DNA of 64,000 nucleotides from Pseudomonas baetica (GTDB lineage Bacteria; Pseudomonadota; Gammaproteobacteria; Pseudomonadales; Pseudomonadaceae), in contig NZ_PHHE01000001.1 in the NCBI RefSeq assembly GCF_002813455.1, forward strand, positions 124,001 to 188,000, given 5' to 3'. The position numbers were made by a program, and so were the translations under genes. This document shows positions 1 through 10,178 of the stretch, piece by piece (position 1 is the first letter of the stretch; every line of letters starts with the position of its first letter). The notes under the pieces are model-generated. The model ran no database searches and had not been told where the DNA came from. It worked only from the letters and a program-made list of their open reading frames with translations.

Positions 1-1463
1 AATCCATCGTGACGAGACGATCATCGAGCAGCTCTCTCACGAGATTGCCATCCTCAAGCGGCACAAGTTCGCCAAGCGCAGCGAACAGATCAGCCTGGCG
101 CAAGGCAACTTGCTCGATGACCTGCTCACCACTGACCTTGAGGCTATCGAGGCAGAACTGAACGCGCTTCGTCCCGCCCCAACGTCGGACGAAACCCGCC
201 AAAAACCCAAGCGCGCGCCGCTGCCGCCGCAGTTCCCACGTACCGTCATTCGTCACGAGCCAGAGAACACCCAGTGTGTCTGCGGGTGTCAGCTTCAGCG
301 CATCGGCGAAGACGTCAGCGAGAAGCTGGATTACACGCCGGGCGTGTTTACCGTTGAGCAGCATGTACGTGGAAAGTGGGCCTGCCGCCAGTGCGAAACA
401 CTGATCCAAGCACCGGTGCCGGCCCAGGTGATCGACAAGGGCATCCCGACCGCAGGCCTGCTGGCGCATGTGATGGTGGCCAAATTCGCTGATCATCTGC
501 CGCTGTACCGGCAAGAAAAGATCTTTGGCCGTGCAGGCCTGGCGATCCCGCGTTCAACGCTGGCTCAGTGGGTGGGCCAAACTGGCGTACAGCTACAACC
601 GCTGGTGGATGCACTGCGCGAAGCGGTGCTGGCTCAGCGAGTCGTGCATGCCGATGAAACGCCGGTGCAGATGCTGGCGCCCGGCGAGAAGAAAACGCAC
701 CGAGCTTATGTCTGGGCTTATTGCACCACGCCGTTCTCGGCACTGAAGGCCGTTGTCTACGACTTCAGCCCCAGCCGTGCTGGCGAACATGCACGGAACT
801 TCCTTGGCACGTGGAACGGCAAGCTGGTCTGTGATGACTTCGCGGGTTACAAGGCCAGCTTCGAGCTGGGCATCACCGAAATCGGCTGCATGGCGCATGC
901 CCGCCGTAAGTTCTTCGACCTGCATGTGACGAACAAAAGCCAGTTGGCCGAGCAAGCGCTGCACTCAATCGGCGGGCTGTACGAAGTTGAACGGCAGGCC
1001 AAAGACATAAGTGATGAAGAACGATGGCGATTACGCCAAGAAATAGCGGTGCCCATTGCACAGAAATTACATGAGTGGATGCTGGCTCAGCGCGACCTCG
1101 TGCCCGAGGGCTCGGCCACGACCAAGGCTCTGGATTACAGCTTGAAACGCTGGGTAGCGCTGACGCGCTACCTGGATGATGGTGCCGTGCCCATCGACAA
1201 CAACCCGGTGGAGAACACGATCAGGCCATGGGCGCTTGGGCGCTCCAATTGGTTGTTCGCAGGGTCTCTGCGCAGTGGCAAACGAGCGGCAGCGATCATG
1301 AGTTTGATCCAGTCGGCACGCATGAACGGGCATGATCCGTACGCGTATCTCAAGGATGTACTGACGCGATTGCCGACGCAGAAAGCCAGTGAGATCGAGC
1401 ATCTACTGCCGCATCAATGGATGCCTGGCTGATCTACGCAAGGCGTATTCCCCATACGCTTAC
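1..1463 (+). mobile_element. IS66-family insertion sequence, 3' part
   Basis: The window opens inside an IS66-type element. The transposase gene runs in from the left edge, and about 30 bases after its stop lies the terminal motif CCATACGCTTAC, which on the other strand starts GTAAGCGTATGG, the usual IS66 end. I place the right end at 1463. The left end and the accessory genes tnpA/tnpB lie outside the window, so completeness and the target duplication cannot be judged. Confidence 0.85.
2..1432 (+). CDS. tnpC: IS66 transposase TnpC (5' end outside window)
   Basis: DDE transposase of the IS66 family. The open frame continues to the window edge, and the residues before the first internal ATG at 110 (Ile-His-Arg-Asp-Glu onward, a helical charged stretch) match the family's coiled N-terminus, so the true start is upstream. 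Next come a Cys-rich zinc-binding segment (CVCGC near 270-290) and the catalytic core with HADETP near 650, CDDFAGY near 835 and the Glu-bearing DNNPVEN near 1195, followed by the C-terminal IS66 segment ending in LPHQWMPG. The stop is intact and no frameshift is visible, so the visible part looks functional. About 476 codons are present; family members are usually slightly over 500. Confidence 0.93.
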   Translation: MHRDETIIEQLSHEIAILKRHKFAKRSEQISLAQGNLLDDLLTTDLEAIEAELNALRPAPTSDETRQKPKRAPLPPQFPRTVIRHEPENTQCVCGCQLQRIGEDVSEKLDYTPGVFTVEQHVRGKWACRQCETLIQAPVPAQVIDKGIPTAGLLAHVMVAKFADHLPLYRQEKIFGRAGLAIPRSTLAQWVGQTGVQLQPLVDALREAVLAQRVVHADETPVQMLAPGEKKTHRAYVWAYCTTPFSALKAVVYDFSPSRAGEHARNFLGTWNGKLVCDDFAGYKASFELGITEIGCMAHARRKFFDLHVTNKSQLAEQALHSIGGLYEVERQAKDISDEERWRLRQEIAVPIAQKLHEWMLAQRDLVPEGSATTKALDYSLKRWVALTRYLDDGAVPIDNNPVENTIRPWALGRSNWLFAGSLRSGKRAAAIMSLIQSARMNGHDPYAYLKDVLTRLPTQKASEIEHLLPHQWMPG

Positions 1464-1523
1464 GAATGAGCGGCTGGCGAGGCCGGGAATAAGCCGGCGC
1501 TACCTCGATCAGCAGAGATGCCC

Positions 1524-2087
1524 TCAGGCAGCCCGAGCCTCGCTCTCATCCTTTCCCGGAATCGTCTTCACGATGTAGCAGCGCTGCGGCCCCAGACCGG
1601 GTAACCGGACCAAGCTCGATGCCTTGCCGTCGCTGGCCGGCTCCAGCACTCCGCGTTGCAGCAGTTCCTTGTTCACGGCGTTGATGTTCATGCCCCGGAA
1701 GATCTCCGAGCGCCACGCTTCGGGCAGTACGTAATAGGTGTTGGTGGTATGCATGGTGTCGCCCATGCCGTGCTCCAGCGTCTTGCGAAAGCCGAGACGA
1801 TCGATGGTGCGCGGGCCGTGTTCGTCGATCTTGGCCGCCGCCGATTCCCAACGGGTGAAGCGGCTTTCGCCGAAACGTTCGATGACCTGGCGCAGGCGCG
1901 CCAAGATCGCATCACCCTCGAAGTTACCGGCGCCGCCCCGCACCTTTGGCCAGGTTTTAGGCTCACGCGAGCAGCAGCGGTCCGTCAGCATCCCGGTGAT
2001 ACGGACGCGGATGTTGAGTGAATTAGGTATCGAGAGGTCGTCGGTGGATTTCGCGCGGAATAAGACAGGGCGTCTTTGCGGATGCAC
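1524..2087 (-). pseudogene. C-terminal remnant of a DUF927-like mobile-element protein
   Basis: A 187-codon frame whose last ~130 residues (from about NFEGDAILARL to the stop) resemble the C-terminus of large DUF927 helicase/primase-like proteins carried on integrated elements: a RFTRWE segment, a YYVLPEAWRSEIF strand, and a basic tail ending in IPGKDESEARAA. The first ~50 residues do not fit this family and are probably read-through of unrelated DNA, so I see a gene that lost most of its 5' part. It lies between an IS66 element and a tRNA gene, a usual place for decayed integrative elements. The family call is from recall of its C-terminal pattern and is moderate. Confidence 0.5.
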
Positions 2088-2279
2088 CAGTTAGATCTAA
2101 CTAGATGCCAATGTCAGTTATGCGAATAGGTTTTAGGGGCTGGGTCGAAATTAGAGTGAATGGCGCAACCGGTTCGAGTCGGCAGGGGGCTGTTGTTAAT
2201 TAAAGGGTAGGTAACACCGTGCGGTGCAATGCCGTGTCGGGAATGAATAGGGGGAGGGCGTACCACTTTCCAGCAGACG

Positions 2280-2306
2280 AAAAAAAAGGCCTTGCTAAGC
2301 AAGACC
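2280..2306 (-). terminator. Rho-independent terminator of tRNA-Leu
   Basis: On the minus strand an 8-bp stem (GGTCTTGC with GCAAGGCC, one G-T pair, 3-nt loop) is followed by eight T residues. It begins about 12 bases past the tRNA CCA end. Confidence 0.85.
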
Positions 2307-2317
2307 TTTCTTAATTT

Positions 2318-2402
2318 TGGTGCCCCGAGGGAGACTCGAACTCCCACTCCTTTCGAAAACGGATTTTGAATCCGCCGCGTCTACCAATTCCGCCATCAGG
2401 GC
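2318..2402 (-). tRNA. tRNA-Leu (anticodon CAA)
   Basis: An 85-nt tRNA with an encoded CCA end at 2318-2320. The acceptor stem GCCCTGA pairs fully with the 3' strand (one G-T). The D-arm region contains GGTAGACGC, the anticodon loop reads TTCAAAA (CAA, reading UUG codons), a long variable arm is present as expected for class II tRNA-Leu, and the T-loop reads TTCGAGT. Its 3' side faces mobile-element remnants, while queA starts about 110 bp away on the other side in the opposite direction. Confidence 0.96.
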
Positions 2403-2415
2403 TCAATGGCGGCGA

Positions 2416-2444
2416 AGTATAGAGAGGTGATTACCGTTGGTCAA
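2416..2444 (-). promoter_or_regulatory. Sigma70-type promoter of tRNA-Leu
   Basis: On the minus strand TTGACC and TATACT are separated by exactly 17 bp, and the -10 ends about 14 bases before the tRNA 5' end. Confidence 0.8.
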
Positions 2445-2510
2445 TCACGTTTCATGGTCAATTTTCGATATTTCCGCTAGACTTTCGGGCCCTGCTAGAC
2501 GAACCCCATC

Positions 2511-4705
<2,195 letters not shown>

Positions 4706-4748
4706 GTTTTCTGACCCCAAGATTCAACATTTGCAACTGGAGTGCTAA

Positions 4749-5087
4749 ATGAGCTTTTTTATCTCTAATGCCATGGCTGACGCCGCTGCACCGGCTGCTG
4801 CCGGCCCAATGGGTGGCGGTTTCGAGTGGATTTTCCTGGTCGGCTTCCTGGTCATCTTCTACCTGATGATCTGGCGTCCACAGGCCAAGCGCGCCAAAGA
4901 GCAGAAGAACCTGCTGAGCAGCCTGCAAAAGGGCGACGAAGTGGTCACCACCGGCGGCATCGCCGGCAAGATCACCAAAGTGGCCGATGACTTCGTGGTT
5001 CTGGAAGTTTCCGACACCGTGGAAATGAAGTTCCAGAAAGGCGCCATCGCCGCCACGCTGCCAAAAGGCACGCTGAAAGCGATCTAA
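4749..5087 (+). CDS. yajC: Preprotein translocase subunit YajC
   Basis: A small inner-membrane partner of SecDF-SecYEG. The 112-aa product has an Ala-rich N-terminus, one hydrophobic segment (about residues 24-43, WIFLVGFLVIFYLMIW), then RPQAKRAKEQ and a cytoplasmic beta-rich YajC domain with GDEVVTTGGIAGKI. Start and length fit the family. It stands between tgt and secD. Confidence 0.95.
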   Translation: MSFFISNAMADAAAPAAAGPMGGGFEWIFLVGFLVIFYLMIWRPQAKRAKEQKNLLSSLQKGDEVVTTGGIAGKITKVADDFVVLEVSDTVEMKFQKGAIAATLPKGTLKAI

Positions 5088-5111
5088 GGTTCCAACTTCT
5101 ACTCAATCGAC

Positions 5112-5130
5112 GGGGCGCGCAAGGCGCCCC
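5112..5130 (+). other. GC-rich hairpin between yajC and secD
   Basis: GGGGCGC and GCGCCCC flank a 5-nt loop 18 bases upstream of the secD start region. No T-run follows, so it is unlikely to be a terminator. It could stabilise or process the yajC-secDF message; this is inference only. Confidence 0.5.
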
Positions 5131-5151
5131 GCGTTCATAACGGGCGGCGTG

Positions 5152-7020
5152 ATGCTGAACAAATACCCTCTGTGGAAATACATTCTGATCCTGGCGGTGC
5201 TGGCGATCGGTCTGATTTATTCCGCTCCCAATCTATACCCCGATGACCCGGCCATTCAGGTCAGCGGCGCCAGCACGGCACTGCAGGTCAATCAGGCCGA
5301 TCTGGATCGCGTAAGCACCGCGCTCAAAGAGTCCGGGATCAACGTCAAGGCAGCCACGCTGGCGGCCAACGGCAAGGGCGGTCTGATCCGTCTGACCAAG
5401 GCTGAAGACCAACTGCCGGCCAAAGACGTTGTGCGCAAGGCATTGGGTGATGACTACGTCGTCGCGCTGAACCTGGCACAGACCACCCCGCAATGGCTGC
5501 GCAATCTGGGCGCGCACCCGATGAAGCTGGGTCTGGACTTGTCCGGTGGTGTGCACTTCCTGCTGGAAGTGGACATGGACAAAGCCCTCGATGCACGCCT
5601 GAAAGTCTACGAAGGCGACGTCAAGAGCCTGCTGCGTAAAGAGAAGCTGCGCTATCGCAGCCTGCCGCAACTGGGCGGTGCCATTCAGTTGGGCTTCAGC
5701 GATGAAGATGCCCGCGAACAGGCCCGTGCGCTGATCCGCAAGAATTTCAACGATTTCGACATTGTTCCGGCCGACCTCAACGGTCAACCGGTGCTGCGTC
5801 TGGCGATGACCCCGGCCAAGCTGGCGGAAATCCGTGAATACTCCATCAAGCAGAACTTGACCACGGTACGTAACCGCGTCAACGAGCTGGGTGTTGCCGA
5901 ACCGATCGTCCAGCGTCAGGGCGCCAACCGCATCGTGGTTGAGCTGCCGGGCGTGCAGGACACTGCCGAAGCCAAGCGTATTCTGGGCAAGACGGCCAAC
6001 CTTGAGTTCCGTCTGGCGGCAGAGCCGGGCGCTTCGAAAGCCACTTCCGAAACGTTCGAGTTCCGTGAAGGCAATCGTCCTCCGGCGCAGATCGAGCGTG
6101 GCCTGATCATCACCGGTGACCAGGTGACCGATGCCAAGGCCGGTTTCGGCGAGCACGGCACGCCTGAAGTGAACATCCGTCTGGATGGCCACGGTGGCGA
6201 GCTGATGAGCCGCGCGACCCGTTCGAACGTCGGTCGCAGCATGGCGGTGATCTTCATCGAGCAGCGTCCGGTCACCACTTACACCAAGCAAGTGGTTAAT
6301 GGCGTCGAGAAAGACGTTGCTGTTCAGACCTTTAAAGAAGAGAAGAAGATCATCAGCCTGGCGACCATTCAGTCGCCACTGGGTGCTCAGTTCCGCATCA
6401 CTGGCCTGAACGGTCAGGGCGAATCCTCCGAGCTGGCGCTGCTGCTGCGAGCCGGTGGTCTGGCGGCGCCGATGTACTTCGCTGAAGAGCGCACAATCGG
6501 CCCGAGCCTGGGTGCTGACAACATCACCAAAGGTATCGATGCGTCGCTGTGGGGCATGCTGTTCGTGTCGCTGTTCATCATCGCCATCTACCGCTTCTTC
6601 GGCGTCATCGCCACCGTCGCACTGGCGGTGAACATGGTGCTGTTGCTGGCCCTGATGTCGCTGCTGGGGGCAACGCTGACCCTGCCGGGTATCGCCGGTA
6701 TCGTGCTGACCATGGGTATGGCGGTCGACGCCAACGTGCTGATCTTCTCGCGGATCCGTGAAGAGATCGCCGCCGGCATGACCGTGCAGCGTGCAATCAA
6801 CGAAGGCTTCGGCCGGGCATTCACCGCGATTCTCGACGCCAACCTGACCACTCTGTTGGTCGGCGGGATTCTCTTTGCCATGGGCACCGGCCCGGTCAAA
6901 GGTTTCGCAGTGACCATGTCCCTCGGGATCTTTACCTCGATGTTCACGGCCATCATGGTGACCCGCGCAATGGTCAACCTGATCTTCGGCGGACGTGACT
7001 TCAAGAAGTTGTGGATTTAA
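5152..7020 (+). CDS. secD: Protein translocase subunit SecD
   Basis: SecD forms with SecF a proton-driven RND-type complex that pulls exported proteins into the periplasm. The product from the ATG at 5152 is 622 aa (a GTG one codon earlier is also possible). It has an N-terminal membrane helix (WKYILILAVLAIGLIY), a long periplasmic P1 domain with the conserved GLDLSGGVHFLLEVD near 125, and a C-terminal block of five membrane helices containing GIAGIVLTMGMAVDANVLIFSRIREE, where the Asp is the conserved proton-path residue. It is followed by secF after 9 bp. Confidence 0.97.
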   Translation: MLNKYPLWKYILILAVLAIGLIYSAPNLYPDDPAIQVSGASTALQVNQADLDRVSTALKESGINVKAATLAANGKGGLIRLTKAEDQLPAKDVVRKALGDDYVVALNLAQTTPQWLRNLGAHPMKLGLDLSGGVHFLLEVDMDKALDARLKVYEGDVKSLLRKEKLRYRSLPQLGGAIQLGFSDEDAREQARALIRKNFNDFDIVPADLNGQPVLRLAMTPAKLAEIREYSIKQNLTTVRNRVNELGVAEPIVQRQGANRIVVELPGVQDTAEAKRILGKTANLEFRLAAEPGASKATSETFEFREGNRPPAQIERGLIITGDQVTDAKAGFGEHGTPEVNIRLDGHGGELMSRATRSNVGRSMAVIFIEQRPVTTYTKQVVNGVEKDVAVQTFKEEKKIISLATIQSPLGAQFRITGLNGQGESSELALLLRAGGLAAPMYFAEERTIGPSLGADNITKGIDASLWGMLFVSLFIIAIYRFFGVIATVALAVNMVLLLALMSLLGATLTLPGIAGIVLTMGMAVDANVLIFSRIREEIAAGMTVQRAINEGFGRAFTAILDANLTTLLVGGILFAMGTGPVKGFAVTMSLGIFTSMFTAIMVTRAMVNLIFGGRDFKKLWI

Positions 7021-7029
7021 GGGGCTGCC

Positions 7030-7944
7030 ATGTTACGTACAATCAACTTCATGGGCGTTCGCAACTTTGCGTTCGGCGTCACAGTATTCCTCACCCTGCT
7101 GGCGATCTTCAGTGTCGCCACCAAGGGTATGAACTGGGGTCTGGACTTCACCGGCGGTACGCTCATCGAGCTGACCTACGAGCGTCCGGCCGATGTCACC
7201 AAGGTGCGCGAGCAGCTGGTGACTTCGGGTTATCACGAAGCCATCGTGCAGAGCTTCGGTGCGACTACTGATCTGCTGGTGCGCATGCCGGGTGAAGATC
7301 CGCAGTTGGGCCACCAGGTGGCGGAAGCGCTGCTGAAGGTCGGCGGCGACAACCCGGCAACGGTCAAGCGTGTCGAGTTCGTCGGCCCGCAGGTCGGCGA
7401 AGAGCTGCGCGACCAGGGCGGCCTCGGCATGCTGCTGGCGCTCGGCGGCATCCTGATCTACCTGGCGTTCCGCTTTCAATGGAAGTTCGCGGTCGGCGCC
7501 ATCGTTTCGCTGATCCACGACGTGATCGTGACCATCGGTATCCTGTCGTACTTCCAGATCACGTTCGATCTGACCGTACTGGCGGCGGTGCTGGCGATCA
7601 TTGGTTACTCGCTGAACGACACCATCGTGGTATTCGACCGGGTTCGTGAGAACTTCCGCGTGCTGCGCAAGGCGACGCTGATCGAGAACATCAACATCTC
7701 GACCACCCAGACCCTGCTGCGCACCATGGCGACGTCGATCTCCACCTTGCTGGCAATCGCAGCGCTGTTGTTCTTTGGTGGCGACAACCTGTTCGGCTTC
7801 TCGATTGCCCTGTTCATCGGTGTACTGGCGGGTACTTACTCGTCGATCTACATCGCGAACGTGGTGTTGATCTGGCTGAACCTGACGACTGAGGATCTGA
7901 TTCCTCCGGCCAACACCGAGAAGGAAGTCGACGACCGTCCATAA
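7030..7944 (+). CDS. secF: Protein translocase subunit SecF
   Basis: Partner of SecD in the inner membrane. The 304-aa product starts with a membrane helix (FAFGVTVFLTLLAIFSVATKG), has the signature GLDFTGGTLIEL, a shorter periplasmic domain than SecD, and a C-terminal five-helix block with IGYSLNDTIVVFDRVREN, matching the SecD motif. An intrinsic terminator follows, closing the yajC-secD-secF unit. Confidence 0.97.
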   Translation: MLRTINFMGVRNFAFGVTVFLTLLAIFSVATKGMNWGLDFTGGTLIELTYERPADVTKVREQLVTSGYHEAIVQSFGATTDLLVRMPGEDPQLGHQVAEALLKVGGDNPATVKRVEFVGPQVGEELRDQGGLGMLLALGGILIYLAFRFQWKFAVGAIVSLIHDVIVTIGILSYFQITFDLTVLAAVLAIIGYSLNDTIVVFDRVRENFRVLRKATLIENINISTTQTLLRTMATSISTLLAIAALLFFGGDNLFGFSIALFIGVLAGTYSSIYIANVVLIWLNLTTEDLIPPANTEKEVDDRP

Positions 7945-7975
7945 CGGCCATCGCTTTTCCAGCTGTCAGCCAGAA

Positions 7976-8005
7976 AAGGCGCGAGTTGAACTCGCGCCTT
8001 TTTTT
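7976..8005 (+). terminator. Terminator after secF
   Basis: GGCGCGAG pairs with CTCGCGCC around a short TTGAA loop, followed by seven T residues. Confidence 0.9.
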
Positions 8006-8064
8006 ATGCTCCAAGGCTGGGAGAAGCGCGGGCGCGTCCCGCATGTGATGGTCAGGAGGTTCAT

Positions 8065-8613
8065 GTGAACAAGTCGTTGCTGGTTGGTGCGGTATTGGGT
8101 GCTGTCGGTGTAACTGCCGGGGGTGCTGTTGCCACCTACAGCCTGGTTAAAAGCGGCCCTGAGTATGCGCAAGTGCTGGCCGTTGAACCGGTCAAGACAC
8201 AGATCAAGACGCCACGTGAAGTATGCAAGGACGTTGCGGTGACCCGGCAGGCGCCGGTCAAGGATCAACACCAGATTCTCGGTACCGCCATTGGTGCCGT
8301 AGCGGGTGGTTTGCTGGGTAACCAGGTCGGCGGCGGCACCGGCAAGAAGATTGCCACGGTCGCTGGTGCTGTCGGTGGTGGTTATGCCGGTAACAAGGTG
8401 CAGGAAGGCATGCAAAACCGTGACACCTACACCACGACACAAACTCGCTGTAACACCGTGAATGACATCAGCGACAAAGTCGTTGGTTACGACGTGCGTT
8501 ACTCGCTGGACGGCAAGGAAGGCAAAGTGCGGATGGATCGCGATCCGGGCAACCAGATTCCGGTCGACAAGGAAGGTAAGCTGGTTCTGTCGCAGAATGA
8601 GCCGGGTCAGTAA
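8065..8613 (+). CDS. Glycine-zipper 2TM-domain envelope protein
   Basis: A 182-aa protein with an N-terminal hydrophobic signal/anchor (MNKSLLVGAVLGAVGVTAGG), then a Gly-rich double-helix segment at about residues 73-110 (GTAIGAVAGGLLGNQVGGG and GAVGGGYAGN), the glycine-zipper 2TM domain of SlyB/OmpA-like outer-membrane stress lipoproteins and antigens. The C-terminal part is a soluble, probably periplasmic, beta-rich region with VGYDVRYSLDGKEG. The start is GTG: AGGAGGT at 8054-8060 lies 4 bases upstream, and the ATG two bases before it is followed at once by TGA. No lipobox is seen. The exact role is unknown; membrane integrity is an inference from family members. Confidence 0.8.
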   Translation: MNKSLLVGAVLGAVGVTAGGAVATYSLVKSGPEYAQVLAVEPVKTQIKTPREVCKDVAVTRQAPVKDQHQILGTAIGAVAGGLLGNQVGGGTGKKIATVAGAVGGGYAGNKVQEGMQNRDTYTTTQTRCNTVNDISDKVVGYDVRYSLDGKEGKVRMDRDPGNQIPVDKEGKLVLSQNEPGQ

Positions 8614-8632
8614 GTACCGACTGTTTTAAAAA

Positions 8633-8657
8633 GAAGCACCCTGCGGGGTGCTTTTTT
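8633..8657 (+). terminator. Terminator after the glycine-zipper gene
   Basis: AGCACCC pairs with GGGTGCT around a 4-nt loop, then six T residues. Its stem sequence is nearly the same as that of the suhB terminator about 1.5 kb away. Confidence 0.88.
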
Positions 8658-8690
8658 GTGCCCGCCATTTCTGGCTTTGCCGTGATCCCT

Positions 8691-8780
8691 TGTGGGAGCG
8701 AGCCTGCTCGCGAATGCATTCTGACAGTCAACATTGATGTCGGCTGGCATGCCGCATTCGCGAGCAGGCTCGCTCCCACA
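8691..8780. repeat. REP doublet (GAGCGAGCCTGCTCGCGAA family)
   Basis: Two inverted copies of a REP unit (TGTGGGAGCGAGCCTGCTCG and its complement) face each other across about 40 bp. This is the commonest REP family in the window. Confidence 0.9.
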
Positions 8781-8825
8781 TGAAGATTTTGGTGATCTGA
8801 AGATCGAATCCCAGGCATAAAAAAA

Positions 8826-10133
8826 GGTTCTTCACGGATTACCGGGAAAGACGCTCTTGATTTTCATGAAAAAGAATTCGCTATCCCGGTAACCGTACGC
8901 CATCCGTTTGATAACCTTTATTCGATTGTTTATGCCTTCCAACTGCCCCGTGTGCATCGGCCAGCGAACCCGGCTGACGATTCCCCGCCAGTAACCCTTT
9001 AGCCGTTTGGCGAACAGGATCAGAGCCGGTATCGCGCTTTCATCAGCGTGGCGCAGCCATTGCTTCCAGGCTGATCTCCAGCCCCAGGCGGTACTTGGCG
9101 TCCAGAGCGTTTTGAGTTCAGCTTTCATCAAGTAGACCGTCATCAACGCTTGGTTGGCCGCCAGCAAATCCTCCAAGCGGACCTGTTGCTCCGGTGTTTT
9201 CAGGTTCTGCGGGTTGCGCAGGAGCAGCCAACGCGCTTGCTTGATGACCTTTCGGGCCGGCTTGTCGTGACGCAGTCGATTGGCTTCGTCGACGCGAACC
9301 CGATCAATCACCTCTCGGCCATATTTGGCCACCACATGGAAAAGATCGTAGACCACTCGCGCTTTTGGGCAGTGCTGACGAACCTCCAGATCAAAAGCGG
9401 TGTTCATGTCCATTGCCACCGCTTCGATTCGGGCGCACCCCTCTGGCCCCAGCTCTTCGAAAAATGGCCTGACCGCCGCCCGGCTGCGGCCTTCGCCGAT
9501 CCACAGCACCCGTCGCGTATCCGCGTCCAGAACAACGCTGGCATAACGATGACCTTTGAATAATGCGAACTCGTCCATCACCAAGCGTCGCGGTTGCGCC
9601 TTTGGCAAAACGCTCAATGCTGCTTGCAAGGCTCGACGCTCCAGCACCCGAACGGTCTCCCAATGCAGCCCAAACATCTGCGCTACGTGCAACGTGGGAA
9701 GGCGTTCACAGGCTTGAATGACCGCCTCTGCCAGACGCCGTGTCATACGGGCATAGCGATCCAGCCAACTGACGGCCTCCATGCGTTTGCCACAGTCGCG
9801 GCAACCAACGCGTCGGAGCAAAACGCTCAGGCGTACTGCGCGACCGAGAATGGGTAAATCACGAATGACTCGCTGGCAATACTCATGCGTGGTTGAACAG
9901 GGTTTTTGGCACCCACCACAGGAAGGGAATCGGGTGGCGTGGGGTGTCAGATCGATCTGGAGGGCATCACCATCAGGCTTGATCGTGACGACAGAAAAGC
10001 CCTCCCAAAAAGGAAGGAAAGTATTAATATCGTGCATAAGAACGCCGGTTTGTTAGATGTGTTTGCTCGCACGAACATCATCAATCAAATCGGCGTTCTT
10101 GTTTCTGTGTTTCCCGGGATTCCGTGAAGAACC
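8826..10133 (-). mobile_element. ISL3-family insertion sequence, complete
   Basis: A 1308-bp element bounded by imperfect 25-bp inverted repeats beginning GGTTCTTCACGGA; the inner parts differ at three positions. It is flanked by a perfect 8-bp direct repeat TAAAAAAA (8818-8825 and 10134-10141), which is the target duplication length expected for ISL3. One transposase gene fills it, and its last codons lie inside the left inverted repeat. The insertion point is the T-tract of the suhB terminator. Intact ends, intact gene and perfect duplication argue for recent transposition. Confidence 0.95.
8832..10037 (-). CDS. ISL3-family transposase
   Basis: A 401-aa DDE transposase. The N-terminal zinc-finger region has Cys40, Cys43, Cys79 and Cys82 in CxxC pairs. 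A helix-turn-helix segment follows (about 115-135, VAQMFGLHWETVRVLERR). The catalytic residues are Asp155 (VMDEFALFKG), Asp210 (AMDMNTAF) and Glu367 (HTGQLEGINNRIK). The ATG start lies just inside the right inverted repeat and the stop lies in the left one. No disruption is seen. Confidence 0.95.
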   Translation of the reverse strand: MHDINTFLPFWEGFSVVTIKPDGDALQIDLTPHATRFPSCGGCQKPCSTTHEYCQRVIRDLPILGRAVRLSVLLRRVGCRDCGKRMEAVSWLDRYARMTRRLAEAVIQACERLPTLHVAQMFGLHWETVRVLERRALQAALSVLPKAQPRRLVMDEFALFKGHRYASVVLDADTRRVLWIGEGRSRAAVRPFFEELGPEGCARIEAVAMDMNTAFDLEVRQHCPKARVVYDLFHVVAKYGREVIDRVRVDEANRLRHDKPARKVIKQARWLLLRNPQNLKTPEQQVRLEDLLAANQALMTVYLMKAELKTLWTPSTAWGWRSAWKQWLRHADESAIPALILFAKRLKGYWRGIVSRVRWPMHTGQLEGINNRIKVIKRMAYGYRDSEFFFMKIKSVFPGNP

Positions 10134-10164
10134 TAAAAAAAGCACCCCGAAGGGTGCTTTTTTC
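10134..10164 (-). terminator. suhB terminator, reconstituted beside the ISL3 element
   Basis: Read on the minus strand, AGCACCC-TTCG-GGGTGCT is followed by seven T and an A. These T residues belong to the target duplication of the ISL3 element, so termination signals remain intact after insertion. Six T also follow on the plus strand, so it may act in both directions. Confidence 0.85.
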
Positions 10165-10178
10165 GTTTCGCGGGAAGC

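Noticed and set aside
2171..2180. Second T-arm-like sequence GGTTCGAGTC near the tRNA
   Set aside because: Flanking bases do not form a T-stem and no acceptor or anticodon arm is present, so it is not a tRNA fragment or att copy.
2114..2347. 77-codon frame starting inside tRNA-Leu
   Set aside because: The N-terminus is translated from the tRNA and its terminator; this kind of frame is a common artefact.
5112..5130. Terminator between yajC and secD
   Set aside because: The hairpin has no T-tract and lies in a conserved co-transcribed gene run.
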